NCBI GenBank assembly: GCA_013397435.1
Contig: VZRG01000746.1
Span: forward strand, 192,712-256,711
Length of the DNA: 64,000 bases
Origin: Erythrocercus mccallii
Lineage: Eukaryota > Chordata > Aves > Passeriformes > Dicruridae
Direction: 5' to 3'
Shown here: one piece after another, positions 13,275 to 24,349 of the stretch
Layout of the letters: every line of letters starts with the position of its first letter
How positions within the stretch are numbered: the first letter of the stretch is position 1
The notes under the pieces: generated by a model
Databases searched by the model: none
Told to the model about the DNA's origin: nothing
Seen by the model: the letters and a program-made list of their open reading frames with translations, nothing else
Made by a program: the position numbers and the translations under genes

Positions 13275-14139
13275 TGATGCCGGTGGCACAGACTTGTTAA
13301 CCTGATACCCTCAACAGAAGCATTTGAATGTGCGATGTGGTATCACTAGCCACTGCTGTTGTGTGCCTGTTAAGGCTTACCTCATCTCTTAAATGGTCAT
13401 TATGCATGTTAAGATGTTGAGAAATATGAGAAGAGCAGAGCTCTAATGAACATGGAAATAATGAATTGTACTTTTATAAAGAAAGCTATGCAGTTAGAAT
13501 GAAGCAAGTGTAAGGGTTGCTCGATTTTGCCTTTAATAGTTGTTGAACTTGTATTAAATAGCAGTGCCTCACAGCAAGTTTAAAAGATCCTACTAGGAAA
13601 GGTGCTAATACTGATTTACATGATTTGAAGAAACAGAGAAATAGCCTTAAATTCTATAGAACAAGTCTATAAAAGTGTAATTTAGAAGCCTTAGCTTATC
13701 AAGCAGGGTCTATAGGCAAAACTTTGCTGTTTATAAGGATTTGATCTCTGAATTGTATTTTACTCAAATGTAATCTTTAGATAACGTTCAAGTATTTTAG
13801 ATTGTTTTCAGGATGCACTGTATTGTACACTGCTGCTTTGTTTTGTGTTTAGTTTTTGTGTTCTTGGAGCAATTTTTTTATTGCTCTGAAATAAGAAATC
13901 TAAAATCAAAACATGGAGTTTCAACAGCTTGGACAACAGCAGTTCCTGTTTCAGATCTGATGTTTGATTATGGGCTGTGTTTTATTTACAGCTCTTAGCA
14001 CAGAGTGTGCTGAAATAAGATCAGGGGAAAACTGTCTCATAGTTTTAGCATACATGTTGTGAAGCAAGGTTCTTTGTGTTACTTGATCAAAAACATGCTG
14101 TTGGGTTTCTACTTCCATTTAACAGCCCTTTCTTAAAAC

Positions 14140-14490
14140 GATCTGAAGTCATGACTTAAGCTGATTTTTAGTGTACCAAATGGTTCTGATATAACCCACA
14201 TGTAAGGACTTAAAGAGCGCAGGTGGCTGTCCAGGCCTCAGAAGGAACTTGCCATAAGATAAGCTTGCACAGTAGCAACTTTAGATAGCAGAAAAGGGAG
14301 GCAGTTGCAAAAGGAGGATGCTAATTCTAGGCCTGGAGGAGGTAAAATCTGGTTAGTGCATCCTGGTTAATGCAGCCAGACAAAGATTCGTACAGTAGTG
14401 AAGCATGTGAAGTGAAGCAACTGCTCATACAGTTATCATCAGTCAAATAGATCTGTCCAAGTTAAGGGGTATGCTGCCATGGATACATGC
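14140..14490 (+). mobile_element. LTR-like direct repeat, left copy
   Basis: Part of this segment recurs in the same orientation at about 15190-15515. The clearest shared stretches are GATGCTAATTCTAGGCCTGG / GATGCTGATTCTAGGCCTGG, TCTGGTTAGTGCATCCTGGT / TCTGGTTAGCCCATCCTGGT and the CAACTGCTCATA / CAGCTGCTCATA block. Two diverged copies about 1 kb apart in direct orientation suggest LTRs of a small decayed element. Boundaries are approximate and the family is unrecognised. Confidence 0.55.
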
Positions 14491-15189
14491 AACTTGAACT
14501 GTGTAGGTGGTACCCCTGGAAAAATGACTTGGGGATGCCCACCACCAAGAAGCCCAGGGTGAAGAAGGGCCCATGGAACACCACTGGATCCCTCTCTCTG
14601 CCTTCTTCCCCTGCCTCTTTAGAGCTGTAGTCTGTCCCCTGGAGAAACAGAGAGGCCAATGGACTGATGAGTTTGCATGAGAACCGTTTGTATGAAAGCT
14701 TTTTTGTATTTTGCATGAGAACTTTTTTTATGTTGAAGGTACATACCCTCAGTAATGATCAGGTACATGTTCAGAGACCTTAACTTGAAAGTCCAGAAAA
14801 GTGTCAAAAAGGCCTTTAGTAAATACGTTATTATTAAAAGAACAAGTGGTATGTGGAATGTTAAATCCTAGTAAAACTGAATCTCGTATCACTGTTCACA
14901 ATGCAGTGGCATCAACTGAAGAAGCCGAAGGCAGAATTAAAGAAATTGCTACCAGTCACTGCAAGCTGAAGACAGTCTTTTAGAAGTTAGCCCCAGTTCC
15001 TGGATGATGTCAGTTCTTTGATCCTTGGGACTCAGAGGGTAGGAGAAGTGGCTAATGTGACTTGGGTTGATGATTGCCATTAGATTTGCATTTTTAATGA
15101 TTGGGATAGCTATTGTACACTGTATGATTGCTCATATTATTGCTTCTGTCTATTCTCCTACCATTGTTTCATATACATCACCCTTGTGG
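14491..15189 (+). other. Possible internal remnant between the two LTR-like copies
   Basis: About 0.7 kb lies between the direct repeats. Around 15067-15170 it could encode a hydrophobic segment (AFLMIGIAIVHCMIAHIIA) just upstream of the right repeat, the place where a retroviral envelope membrane anchor would sit. Stops and frame changes occur before it, no other retroviral motif is visible, and the resemblance may be chance. Confidence 0.25.
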
Positions 15190-15515
15190 CCAGCCTATGA
15201 GCTGAGGAACAGAGTCCCTGGAGGACAGTATTTGAGCCACGGGATGGTGTTTTCCTGTCTCGAACTGTCAAGGCCACAGAAGGTAGTTGCCTGTAAAATA
15301 AGGCACCACAGTGGAAACTTGAGGTCATAGACAGGAGGGAAGAATTTGCAACAGGAAGATGCTGATTCTAGGCCTGGCAGAGGTGAGATCTGGTTAGCCC
15401 ATCCTGGTTAATGCATTGGGACAAAAATTCCCACTGTAGCAAAGTGTATGGGAGGCAGCTGCTCATATGCATATTACCAGTCAGAGAAGGATCACTCCAA
15501 GTTAGGGCAATACTC
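15190..15515 (+). mobile_element. LTR-like direct repeat, right copy
   Basis: The direct-orientation partner of the 14140-14490 segment, with the same ordered blocks (AGGCCACAGAAGGTAGTTGC, GATGCTGATTCTAGGCCTGG, TCCAAGTTAGGGCAATACTC). Divergence is high, so if these are LTRs the insertion is old. Confidence 0.55.
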
Positions 15516-15626
15516 TTCTGTGTTCTTCCTCACTCCCTCCCTTATTAACAGTTAAGGCACATTTAAACTTCTGTTCTTTAATTCTTCATCCTCATTCTGT
15601 GATCTTAATTTCATACTTGTCCTAAT

Positions 15627-15900
15627 ATTGGCTAGGACAGAGTTAATTTCATCATAGTTGCCAGGAGGAAGATGGAGCCTGGACCTGTGTGGGCAGGGCC
15701 AGGTTATTTTATACTACCTATCATTACTAAAGGGTGTGGCTTTAAATTAGAGGAAAAGGGAATATGATGCAGAATAGCCATTCGTTTGTTCTGTTTTTCC
15801 AGGAGAGCAGAGCAGCCAACAGAGTAGTGTATGGGCAGTCCAGCTGGAGGATTTGTACATTGTTGTTTTTGTCTCAGGCCTCGGGAAGGAACATAAGTAC
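15627..15900 (+). mobile_element. LTR fragment beginning ATTGGCTAGGACAGAGTTAA
   Basis: ATTGGCTAGGACAGAGTTAA with TTTCATCATAGTTGCC (to 15662) resembles the U3 start of a common avian LTR type, recalled rather than searched. The rest, up to the CR1 at 15903, diverges. No partner LTR was found. Confidence 0.4.
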
Positions 15901-15902
15901 AC

Positions 15903-16390
15903 ACAGAATCACAGAATGAGCTGGGTTGGAAAAGAGTTTGAGATCATCAAGTCCAACCTGTGACCTATCACTTCCTTATCAACTAAACCATGGCACAGAG
16001 TGCCACATCCAGTCTTTTTTTAAACATGTCCAGGGATGGTCACTCCACCAACTCCCTGGAGAGATGATTCCAGCACCCAGTCACTCTTTCTGTGAAGAAT
16101 TTTTTTCTAATGTCTAACCTAAACTTCCCTTGGCGCCGCTTAAGACTGAGTCCTCTCGTTCTGTCAGTTATTGCCTGAGAGATGAGATTGATCCCCAGCT
16201 GGTTACAACCACCTTTCAGGTAGTTATAGAGAGTGATAAAGCCCCATAGCTTCCTTTTCTCCAGGCTAAACAACCCTGGCTCCCTCAGCTGTTCTTCATA
16301 GAACTTGCATTCCAGGCTCTTGACCAGCCTTGTTGCCCTCCTTTGGACCTGTTCAAGTGTCTCAGCTTTCTTCCTAAACTAGGGGCCCAA
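15903..16390 (-). mobile_element. CR1 LINE 3' fragment
   Basis: Begins with the CR1 tail in reverse complement (CACAGAATCACAGAATGAGC). It proceeds through GGTTGGAAAAGAGTTTGAGA, CCAACTCCCTGGAGAGATGA, AAGAATTTTTTTCTAATGTC and TTCTCCAGGCTAAACAACCC to a truncated 5' side near 16390. It is about 0.49 kb long and non-coding. Confidence 0.9.
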
Positions 16391-17280
16391 GACGATTCGT
16401 CTGCTATTGTTTTTCATTACCTCGAGCTCCGGGAGGAAGATGGTGGCTGTGGTAATCTCTGGAATATTCTCCTTTGTGTCAGGAATCTATGTGTCACTGG
16501 ACACAGTAACACTTGGGTCAGTTGGGCATTTGGGAAGTTGTCACATGTCTGAGAGATGGGACTTCAAAGGGGGGGTGCAGAAAGTAATCTAAGTAAGAAG
16601 CCCAAGCAAAGAGAAATCAAAGTTCTGAACAAAAAGAAGTTGGAGTTGAAGTTACTGAACTTCAGGTAAAAAGGGGTTGAAGTCTAAGCAAAAAGGGGTT
16701 GAAGTCTAAGCAAAAAGGGGTTGAAGTCTAAGCAAAAAGGGATTGAAGTTGTCTATGTGATCACCCTCTTTTATACACTGTTGTTATTAGTATTTTTGCC
16801 ACTACTGTTTGTGTTCCGTAGCTCATTGCTGTTTTTCTGGTGAATTGTTGCTTCAATCCATAATATCTACCTTTTTGTCTCTTTCTCACTGGAGCAGTTG
16901 AGGGAAAGGAAGTGGCAGTTTTGAGCTTAATTTCTACCTGGGTTTGAGCTGCAAGAGCTCTCAAAAAGAAATCTGTTCAGTTCACTGAGCTCACAGTTCT
17001 GTGAACTTGTAAAGTAGGGTTTCTTTACAATAACTGCATATTAAAGTTTCCTACACAGTGATTTCTTCAAGTACATGGACAGATAATGACAAGTTAATAA
17101 CAGAGCTTTTTACAGGTTATGTTGAGAACCTTATCTTTGTGCAAGGAACTGATAATTCCTGGTCTCTAGTGGATCAGGCTTCGACGTCTAGCTTGTTTGC
17201 TAGTATTCTTCAGGCAATTTTTAGTAAGGGTGGGTTTTTTTTCTGCCACATTATTAAAGAAAAAGGAACAACAAAACAAC
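16391..17280. mobile_element. ERV-derived patchwork
   Basis: 16400-16450 (GTCTGCTATTGTTTTTCATT and neighbours) resembles the reverse complement of part of the LTR pair at 21.06-24.8 kb. 16526-16660 is a diverged copy of 17829-17955, sharing ATGGGACTTCAAAGG, GAAGCCCAAGCAAAGAGAAA and CAAAAAGAAGTTG. The segment then runs into a 22-bp tandem repeat. The repeated organisation points to retroviral debris; exact element limits cannot be drawn by eye. Confidence 0.4.
16668..16749. repeat. 22-bp tandem repeat, about 3.7 copies
   Basis: The unit AAAAAGGGGTTGAAGTCTAAG plus C is repeated exactly at 16668-16689, 16690-16711 and 16712-16733, then partially with one change. The same unit appears twice more at 19319-19357. 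Identity within the array suggests recent slippage. Confidence 0.95.
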
Positions 17281-17828
17281 CAAACAACCCTAGGCTGGTA
17301 CAGCCTGGGCCTTTGTAACCCTGAAACTAAAAAGTAGTTATTTTGTGATCATACATACTTACTATTTTGAGTTGTGTTCAAGTATGTTGAAAATGTTACC
17401 TTCCACACAAAAGGATGCACAAAAGAAGCAAGCCAGATGTTCTTTCTAAGGAGTACCCAAATGGCAGGTGAAAACTAGTATTCTTGAGGGCAGAATTCCA
17501 TATTCATGTTGGATAGAGAATTTCTACTATATCCTGAGGGGTGGTATAAAATATCAAGCCAGTCAGATGAGAATCAAGATGACATAATCTTAAACTTGTA
17601 GTTGCCCAGAAAGTCTGCATCCTTTGTATGCGGTAGGATTTAAACACACTTTAAAAAGTGACCCCTTGGTATATTTCAGAAGAGTAGGCATTGGATTCTA
17701 GATACTGAAACTTTCAGGAAAGTATTTCTTGTTGTTTGGAAAGACCTCACTCTAAAGCTGAACTTCAGTAATCAATTTCAGTGATGTGGCACTAGTTAGG
17801 TGTATGTACTGTTATTGTGGTGTGGAAA

Positions 17829-17960
17829 ACATTTGGGAAGTTGCTGAGTGACAGAGATGGGACTTCAAAGGAGGAGTGCAAAAAGTAGTCCAAATAAGAA
17901 GCCCAAGCAAAGAGAAATCAAAGTCCTGAGCAAAAAGAAGTTGAAGTCATTGAAGTTCAA
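17829..17960. repeat. Dispersed copy of the 16.5-kb ERV segment
   Basis: CATTTGGGAAGTTGCTGAGT through CAAAAAGAAGTTGAAGTCAT is a direct-orientation relative of 16526-16660, about 1.3 kb away. It may be the U3 part of the LTR-like promoter region that follows. Confidence 0.6.
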
Positions 17961-18057
17961 GTGGTTATGTGTTAACACAGTTTGGTTTTTAGTTGAAGAA
18001 AAATGTGGAATATTGCCCTGTCAGGACCTTTAAATGTCTTTAGAAAGGAAAGAGACC

Positions 18058-18400
18058 TGTCAGGGGCCGGTTCTTGGCTATTGGCATGTGGTTTGACCAC
18101 TGAGAAAACGGAATGTGACTTTTGGTAATACCCATATAAAGCTGAGACTGTGTTCGAGCCGTCCTCTTTTCTCTCGGTGAGCCACCAGGTAACATCGCGC
18201 GGCAGCCAGGCTGGGCCGGACCTCCGAGGGCCGCGGGGTCAGCGGCCGGGCCGGCTGAACCCCTTTCCCCCGCCTGCCAGCAGGGGAGAGGGGAGGAAAA
18301 GTCCTGGCAGCTGCTTGCTGACCAGGGCCGGGAGATGTTCCCTCCTTCCTTCCCGGGCTCTAGGGAGCACACCAGACTGAGACTGAGGAGTGTCAGGGGA
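18058..18400 (+). promoter_or_regulatory. TATA/CCAAT core promoter in a GC-rich, probably LTR-derived block
   Basis: An inverted CCAAT box (ATTGG, 18080-18084) lies 51 bp before TATAAA (18135-18140), predicting a start near 18165-18175. A CpG-rich 200-bp stretch follows with two good splice donors in the plus direction: CG|GTGAGC (exon end 18176) and CAG|GTAACA (exon end 18188). Surrounding repeats at 16.5, 17.8 and 19.3 kb suggest an LTR. It faces SPIN1 and lies 11.5 kb upstream of its first coding exon. Whether it is active is unknown. A genuine cellular promoter is the alternative, but it is short for a CpG island. Confidence 0.45.
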
Positions 18401-19318
18401 AAGGCGTCTCAGTCTAATTAACTTCTGAGCCTTCCCCCACAGGCATGGCTTTGAGATCTCTGGGCAGCCGCCTGGCAGAGATCACATGACTACCGAAGGC
18501 CTGGGCATATTTAACTCTTTCCTGCCAGCAGATGGAACTCATAAAGCACTGGCCCTTCCCAGAGTGAGAACAGACAAAGTGATTGAGCCATAAAGAGACA
18601 TAGCATGAAACTGAAGTCAGTGACGAGAGAGTGAAAAGATCATTTGGGACACAGGAGGAGGAGTGGCCTAATCTGTCTGGACTTCTCCAGTAAACTATGG
18701 AGAATGGACTATTTTTCCTGTAACATATGAATGCTGTTGGGGTGGTGTAAGACTCTAGTTAAAAGTGATATGAAGCTCTTTGCTCCTAAGGAAAAGGAGA
18801 TTTTTAGGTTTTGAGATGATTTTGGAAATAGAAGAGAATCTTAGTGTTATACTAGAGAAGGCATCCTTAAACAGTACCACTAATAAGCAGATATGGCCCA
18901 TATGCAGTGTTGAGAAAGCTGCTAATGGGTAGGATTTAACAGTTTGCAGAGGTTCCTTTCAGGCTGCTGCAGATTTGTGGCATTGAGGGCACCAGAGGAC
19001 TGTTCCTCTTGTGACCATGTCTCCATAGGACTCTAAGAGAGACTCCTTTCCTAAAAGAATTGGTGAAAGATTATTTTTTTTAAAAGGTGAAACTGACTGA
19101 AAATTACAGGTTTTGTCTTTTAATGTTGTGTGTGGGAAAGTGAACAGTTGTGGGGGGAGGGAAGGTTGTTTTGAAAGTTTCTTCTTTTTTTCTTATTTTC
19201 ATTCTTTCAGTGTGTGTGAATAAATTATCATTGTAATTTTAAGGTAAGCCTGTTTTGCTCTTTATGTTCTCCTAGTCATACCTCAGAAGATAGCAAACAC
19301 AGAAACCATCACACAAGT

Positions 19319-19357
19319 AAAAAGAGGTTGAAGTCTAAGCAAAAAGGGGTTGAAGTT
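19319..19357. repeat. 22-bp tandem repeat, second array (about 1.8 copies)
   Basis: Has the same unit as 16668-16749 (AAAAAGAGGTTGAAGTCTAAG then AAAAAGGGGTTGAAGTT), followed in both places by a TTTTATA(C/T)ACTGTTG segment. This links the 16.7 and 19.3 kb blocks as copies of one element. Confidence 0.85.
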
Positions 19358-19399
19358 GTTTATTTTCCTTTCAGTTCAGTTTTATATACTGTTGCAGCT

Positions 19400-21060
19400 C
19401 TAACCAGTTACAGCTTGAAGTAGTAACATCTTTAAGCAGGAATTTCCCACTAGTTACAGAATTAGGCTATTGTTTGTGTTACTTTGCAGCCTTAAAAAAT
19501 TATGTAGTTTCAAAACGCTTGATATTTGCATGTGCTGTACTTTCCTAATTCTTCTCCTATCTGTGGCTGCTTTTCCCATGGCCTGTATCCTAACCAAGGC
19601 AAGGATATCATTAAGTTCCATTGTGCGCTCTCTTCTGTTCCCCATTTTCCCATAGGAAGTGTCACATTTCACAGACACTTTTTCACATGTGGATTTTACT
19701 CACTTTAAACTACAATACATATTTGTATGTTAATATTTTAAGACAAATACCCTATCCTTCTTTGCATAGTGCTTAGAATTCTGAAATTGATTTTTCTCCC
19801 AGGTATCCAGGGCTTTTCAAGGAACATCCACTCCTGCCATCAAATGTGATAGAATGTGTTCTTCCTGTAATTTTAAGCAGTTGTTACTACATGATAGGCT
19901 CTAACATGATTACTTTGTGTTTTGCATGTTTGTTTGGTGTTTCTCAGTAGACAGTGAAAGGTCCTGTTTTGTTGGGTTTTTTGGGTTTTCATGCTGTTGA
20001 CAGATGGGTGCTCTAATACAGACAAGACACTTTTAGTACCTTGAATCTCTCACAATGATGGGGGATTTTCCAAATGCATGTGAATACAATTATACGTAAG
20101 TATAAAGGTATTGTAGACACTAAAAAATACAAGCTTAGGGAAAGCAACATCTTTTTCTGTCATTTAGCATATAACACTTCCTTTTGGTAATCAGAACTAG
20201 CTGCATTTTAACATGGGAGCAGAGAATCTTGTGCCCTCCTGATCTCTTTACTGGTACTTTTATTGCAATTTAGAACTATAGTGAGGGAGTTCTGGAAAGG
20301 TAATTCTCTGATCCTATAAAGGTGTTAATTCAGTCTCTGAAATTGAAAAAGGTAAGTAAGTTTGTTTAAAGTTCTATTTTATAGTACCAGCTCTAATGAA
20401 GTTTTTACTACTGCCTTTACAAATAGCTCAAATATACACTGTCTGAGTTTATTTCAAATTACACCCATTGTAAATCTTGAAGGCTGAATTGCATTAAGTG
20501 AGACAGGCTGCTTTAATGATATGACATGAAGGAAATGTAATGGAAGTAAAGGACAAACTATACTGGGTTCTCTAACAGCACCATTTTGCTAATTCAGAAA
20601 GTAAAAAACCAAGCCTGAACAGGAAACAATGGGAATTATACTTTTAGGATTTTTGTCTGGCTGTTCTTCCCATTCATCTTTATTTTTCAAGTGTGTAAGA
20701 ACCTTTAAATGCAGTATTCACAGGTTACCCATCTACATGTGATCTTGTAAGACTATACTAGTGTCTCAAGTAAAATAAATCCACCTTTTCACTTTGATCA
20801 CTGTTTCTAACTTTGAAGAGATCTATGGTAAGGACGTGCTAAAAGATGATAGGTTTAATGAAACTTGCTCAAACTGCCTGAGGTAGCCTTCTGAAAGAGC
20901 AGTATCCTTTTTAAAGCTGCGCATCTAATTCGGAACCTTTGGAATAATTCTTCAATGTAATTACTGTTGACAGTTACTGTTGTACAGTAGTGTTAAATTT
21001 TTTTTTTTTAGGGTTTCTAAGTTATGTCAACTTTCCTGGTTTCACTCTTGTATTCATAAC
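19400..21060. other. Non-coding stretch without recognised feature
   Basis: AT-rich, with short ORFs on both strands around 19.45-19.7 kb that overlap each other and match no family I know. No further repeats were identified by eye. Confidence 0.55.
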
Positions 21061-21540
21061 AGTGGTGGTTTAACACCAGCTGGAAATTGTACTCCAAATA
21101 AGCCATGTCTCTTCTCCCTGCCGTTCTAGTAAGAGAGGAAGGATGAAGGCAGATACTGTGGGTTGAGGTAACAATTACTGAAAGCAAATAAGTGAAATAA
21201 GAAACACACAGTAATGGCAGCAATGTTGATAACAAAAGTATGGAAAATAAGAGGGGTTTACATACAAAAACAGGTGTTTACCACCATGACTTAGCTTTGC
21301 TTGGCCACAGGATAAAGACAAGATGGTGGCTGTTCCTTCACTCGGTGCCATGTGGTTTTCCCAGACAAAGACAAGGTGGCAGGTGCTCCTCGCAGCTGGC
21401 TCTCCCTGTCCCCAAGCTCAAGATAATAGAAGACAATGACAGACAAACCCTCGAAAGCAAGACCATCCATGTCACACTGCACCAATGCATCATTCTTGAG
21501 GGCTGCTTCTTGAACCAGTGACACTACTTTTGACATCTTC
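21061..21540 (-). repeat. 3' LTR of the minus-strand ERV (approximate)
   Basis: The partner of 24350-24790. The left edge is set where AGTGGTGGTTTAACACCAGC aligns with TGTAGTGGTTTGACACCAGC of the other LTR; the terminal TG is lost. Similarity fades past the CACTACTTT shared block near 21530, so the right edge is approximate. Confidence 0.55.
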
Positions 21541-21740
21541 ACTCAGCTCCTCTGGACTCTGCTGTGCTTGGGACCCAGAGCCACAGTTTCCTGAGGGAAT
21601 GTTTTTGCCATTCATTTTCAGTCATGGTCACTTCAGCTTTCAGTAGAGTCAGCTGTTGGGATCCTCCTGTCATCCCTGAAATAGAGATGGATTCAGCTCT
21701 ACATATCTTGATGGCATCAGGGTACATGGTGTGTTGGTGC

Positions 21741-22787
21741 TAACTAAAGCCTTACATTTTTATGGGTCTAATGTGCCAGGCCATCAGATCCACATTCTGG
21801 TAGACCTGATTATTCCTTTACAGGCCCTGTTTAGAGGCAGAGCATCTCTGTCTGGTCATGGTACTTGTTACTTCTTGTAAATATAAGCTGGAGGTCCCTT
21901 CAGGGGGATCAGAAATAACATCAGCCTTTTTAATCTCTCTGAGGACATGCCCAGGGAAAGCTGGAGCATCATTTATTATCAAAGAGTTTCATGTGGTGGT
22001 TATCCTTCCTCTCAACACAGATGCTGCTATAGCAGAGGTGGGTTTTCCATCCCACTTCCTCACGTATTCTTGGTGGTGATGCAGGTAGAACCACAGATTA
22101 CCTTGTGGTGTGTACTCTCTCTCTCTAGGTGGGGAGCACCTGCTGCCTAATAGCAAAAACTGATCAGTACTGGCAGGGCATGGGACATTTCCTCCTTAAA
22201 CTTTTGGTAGTCTTTTTTTAAAATTGTTGTTGGTCCTCTTCGGTTTCCCCATTCAATTGTAAGTCCTTGGACAGTCATTTCACAGGTGAGATGCAGTCTG
22301 GTATTGGGATGGAGATAGTTTCTTCATATAGCTGGAGTTTGGTAGCTTAATTGGTCAGTTTTTTTCCTCCTTCTTTCTATGACTTCACTGCCAGTGAGTT
22401 GGCATGTGACGTTGGCATGTTCTGTAGGAACTTCACCACGTTTTGTGTACACTGAATGTCATCTGTATAGGGGACTGCTCATTATTTGAATCCCTACAAA
22501 TTACCTCCAGCACAACTAATTCTCTCAGATACTGGATACCTTGCTGCCATTGATACTCCACTTGTGTTGGTGTGCAAAAAGATCATCTGTGCAAAGATAC
22601 TTCTCCATCAGACTTGACAGGAGTTACTTCCAGAGGCTGAGAATTTCTGGTCTTTTCTAAACCACTTGGAAATCTAAATCACAATGCCTGCATTCCAGGA
22701 CAGGGATCCTAATTGCTTGGCTTTATTGCCATCTAGTGTTGCACCATTTGCCATGATATCCCAGCGTCAAGCAGCCAGGTCAGTAAC
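21741..22787 (-). pseudogene. gag-like remnant of the ERV, broken
   Basis: On the minus strand, 22480-22570 reads VEYQWQQGIQYLREL in frame, a wording I associate with the Gag capsid region of avian endogenous retroviruses. The neighbouring reading carries several stops and frame changes, so nothing can be made from it. The rest of the segment has no identifiable motif. The assignment depends on one short motif plus its position between paired LTRs. Confidence 0.4.
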
Positions 22788-23280
22788 TGTCTTAGGTTAA
22801 AATATAAGATGTGTCCAATGTGTGTATTCTGTCACCATCTTCATGGGCTGTTAAAAACCGGGTGGGGCAGTGTTTCTCTTATGTTCTGTTAATGGGCTCA
22901 TCAATGCCTTGCTGCATGACCCACAGGTAACTCCCTCCAGGAGCTCTCTCTGTTAATGGGCCATGATATCATCCCATTGTGAGATGCTCCGGCTAGGGGG
23001 AGGAGCCAAGCATTCCCACCTGGATATAATCTGGGATTTGGGACAGCACAGGGGGCTTTTACCCACTGGACTCCAGAGGACAAGAGCTACCAGACCTTTC
23101 TACAGGATCACTGCTTCAACAAGACCGCTTTCATCTGGACTGCTATCATCACCCTAACTAACAGGGTGTCAGGTTGTATTCTGACTGTCAGTGGTTTTTT
23201 TTGTACTGTTGCATTTTCCTCTTATTAAATAGTATTTCTGACTTGGAGTTTCTCACTGGTTTTGCTTTCAAACCAGCACA
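22788..23280 (+). mobile_element. Solo LTR nested in the older ERV
   Basis: Begins TGTCTTAGGTTAAAATATAA and ends CAAACCAGCACA, with TG...CA ends. It includes GGAGGAGCCAAGCATTCCCA, TGTCAGGTTGTATTCTGACT and a TTATTAAATAGTATTT poly(A)-signal region, wording I associate with songbird LTRs. Flanks GTAAC | GTAGG match at 3 of 5 bases, a possibly decayed target duplication. It splits the gag-like remnant of the minus-strand ERV, so it arrived later. Confidence 0.65.
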
Positions 23281-24326
23281 GTAGGGCTCACCAGGCTGGT
23301 GGCTGTAATCTTGTTGTATATCTCAGAGCTTGTCCATGGATAGGGATCAGGTGATTATGTCTGGCCCTGTCTCTTCCTCTGGTTTCAAGGGTCCTGTTTC
23401 TTCATCCCTTACCATGTGAATTGATTTGTTCTTGCATTTTTTTCTTTTGAACAGAGGCAGCTGCTAGTGGCATGTGTTGTTCCTCTGGCTCAGCTGCAGT
23501 TTGAGTGGCCTTGCTGCCTGTTACTTTGCTTTCCTGTCCTCCCCCTAAGAGTGCTGTATAGTAACAAGCAGTGTCTGATAAGTAGTAGCCACAGCCCAGC
23601 TGGATAACTTTGCGCCTCTCTACAGCTGTCACAGCATTTTTTTCAGATACTTTGCCAGTTTATCAAAGTCCTGTATTTTTCAGGGATGAACTTCCAAACC
23701 ACTGGAGCAGCATACGGCTTCAATAGCTGGCTCATTGTCTCTGCCATCCCATTCTGCTCATGACTGTTCAGCTCCAGGGCAGTTCTCTGACCAGCTTCCC
23801 TAGATGTCTTGTCTCTATCCTGACTTGAAACATTGTGTAGACTTCACTTTTTCTAAATTTCACTTATTCAAGAGTGCACTGAAGAAATCTTGCAGACATT
23901 GCAATTAGACTTTTTTTAACATCCAAATAGAATTCAAGATTCTCAAAAACTGTTGTAGCCAGCCCAAAGGAGGAAAAAGGGGTGAAAGGCTGAGAAAATC
24001 ATTGTCCTCTGGTCCCCCTGCAGGCACTGTTATTATGCACTGGGTACTGATATTAATGAACCCTCAGAGGTAGCAGACGAGGTGAACAGCACTGAGCACA
24101 CATCCCAAATGACCTTCATTGTCGTTGATATCGTAAAATTATACCACACAGTACAGCAATAAAGCAATCCTTCTCCCTACTCTGAAAAAATAGCATAATG
24201 GGAAGCATGTGTGGGAATATATACAGGGTTAAATATCACACCTCCATGAACAAATAAGCAGCTGTAACTAGGGTGTTCTGTACCTAATACACAGATTCTA
24301 GATCAAAGTTATCTCTACTCTTCTGT
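23281..24326 (-). pseudogene. Internal ERV remnant, 5' gag/leader side
   Basis: Continues the interior of the minus-strand provirus after the nested LTR, up to the primer-binding site. Composition and position fit gag 5' part and leader, but I see no intact reading frame and no diagnostic motif. The part next to the primer-binding site (about 23950-24320) is AT-rich and leader-like. Confidence 0.35.
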
Positions 24327-24344
24327 GGCTCACAATGGGCACCA
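24327..24344 (-). other. Primer-binding site, tRNA-Lys-like, degraded
   Basis: The minus strand reads TGGTGCCCATTGTGAGCC, matching 13 of 18 positions of the Lys-type site TGGCGCCCAACGTGGGGC used by betaretrovirus-like elements. It starts 5 bases after the LTR end at 24350. This fixes the orientation of the provirus and marks 24350-24790 as the 5' LTR. Confidence 0.6.
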
Positions 24345-24349
24345 GTGAG

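Larger units (their letters stand above)
7591..14139. other. Long non-coding stretch
   Basis: AT-rich sequence with only short, overlapping ORFs (for example near 9000, 10000 and 12600) that match nothing I know. It holds a CR1 scrap at 11850 and a two-copy tandem repeat at 13224. I see no exon with convincing splice sites. Confidence 0.6.

Noticed and set aside
18150..18400. SPIN1 CpG-island first exon
   Set aside because: The CpG-rich part is only about 200 bp, has a TATA box and lies amid ERV repeats, unlike a housekeeping-type island. Kept as a possible LTR promoter instead.
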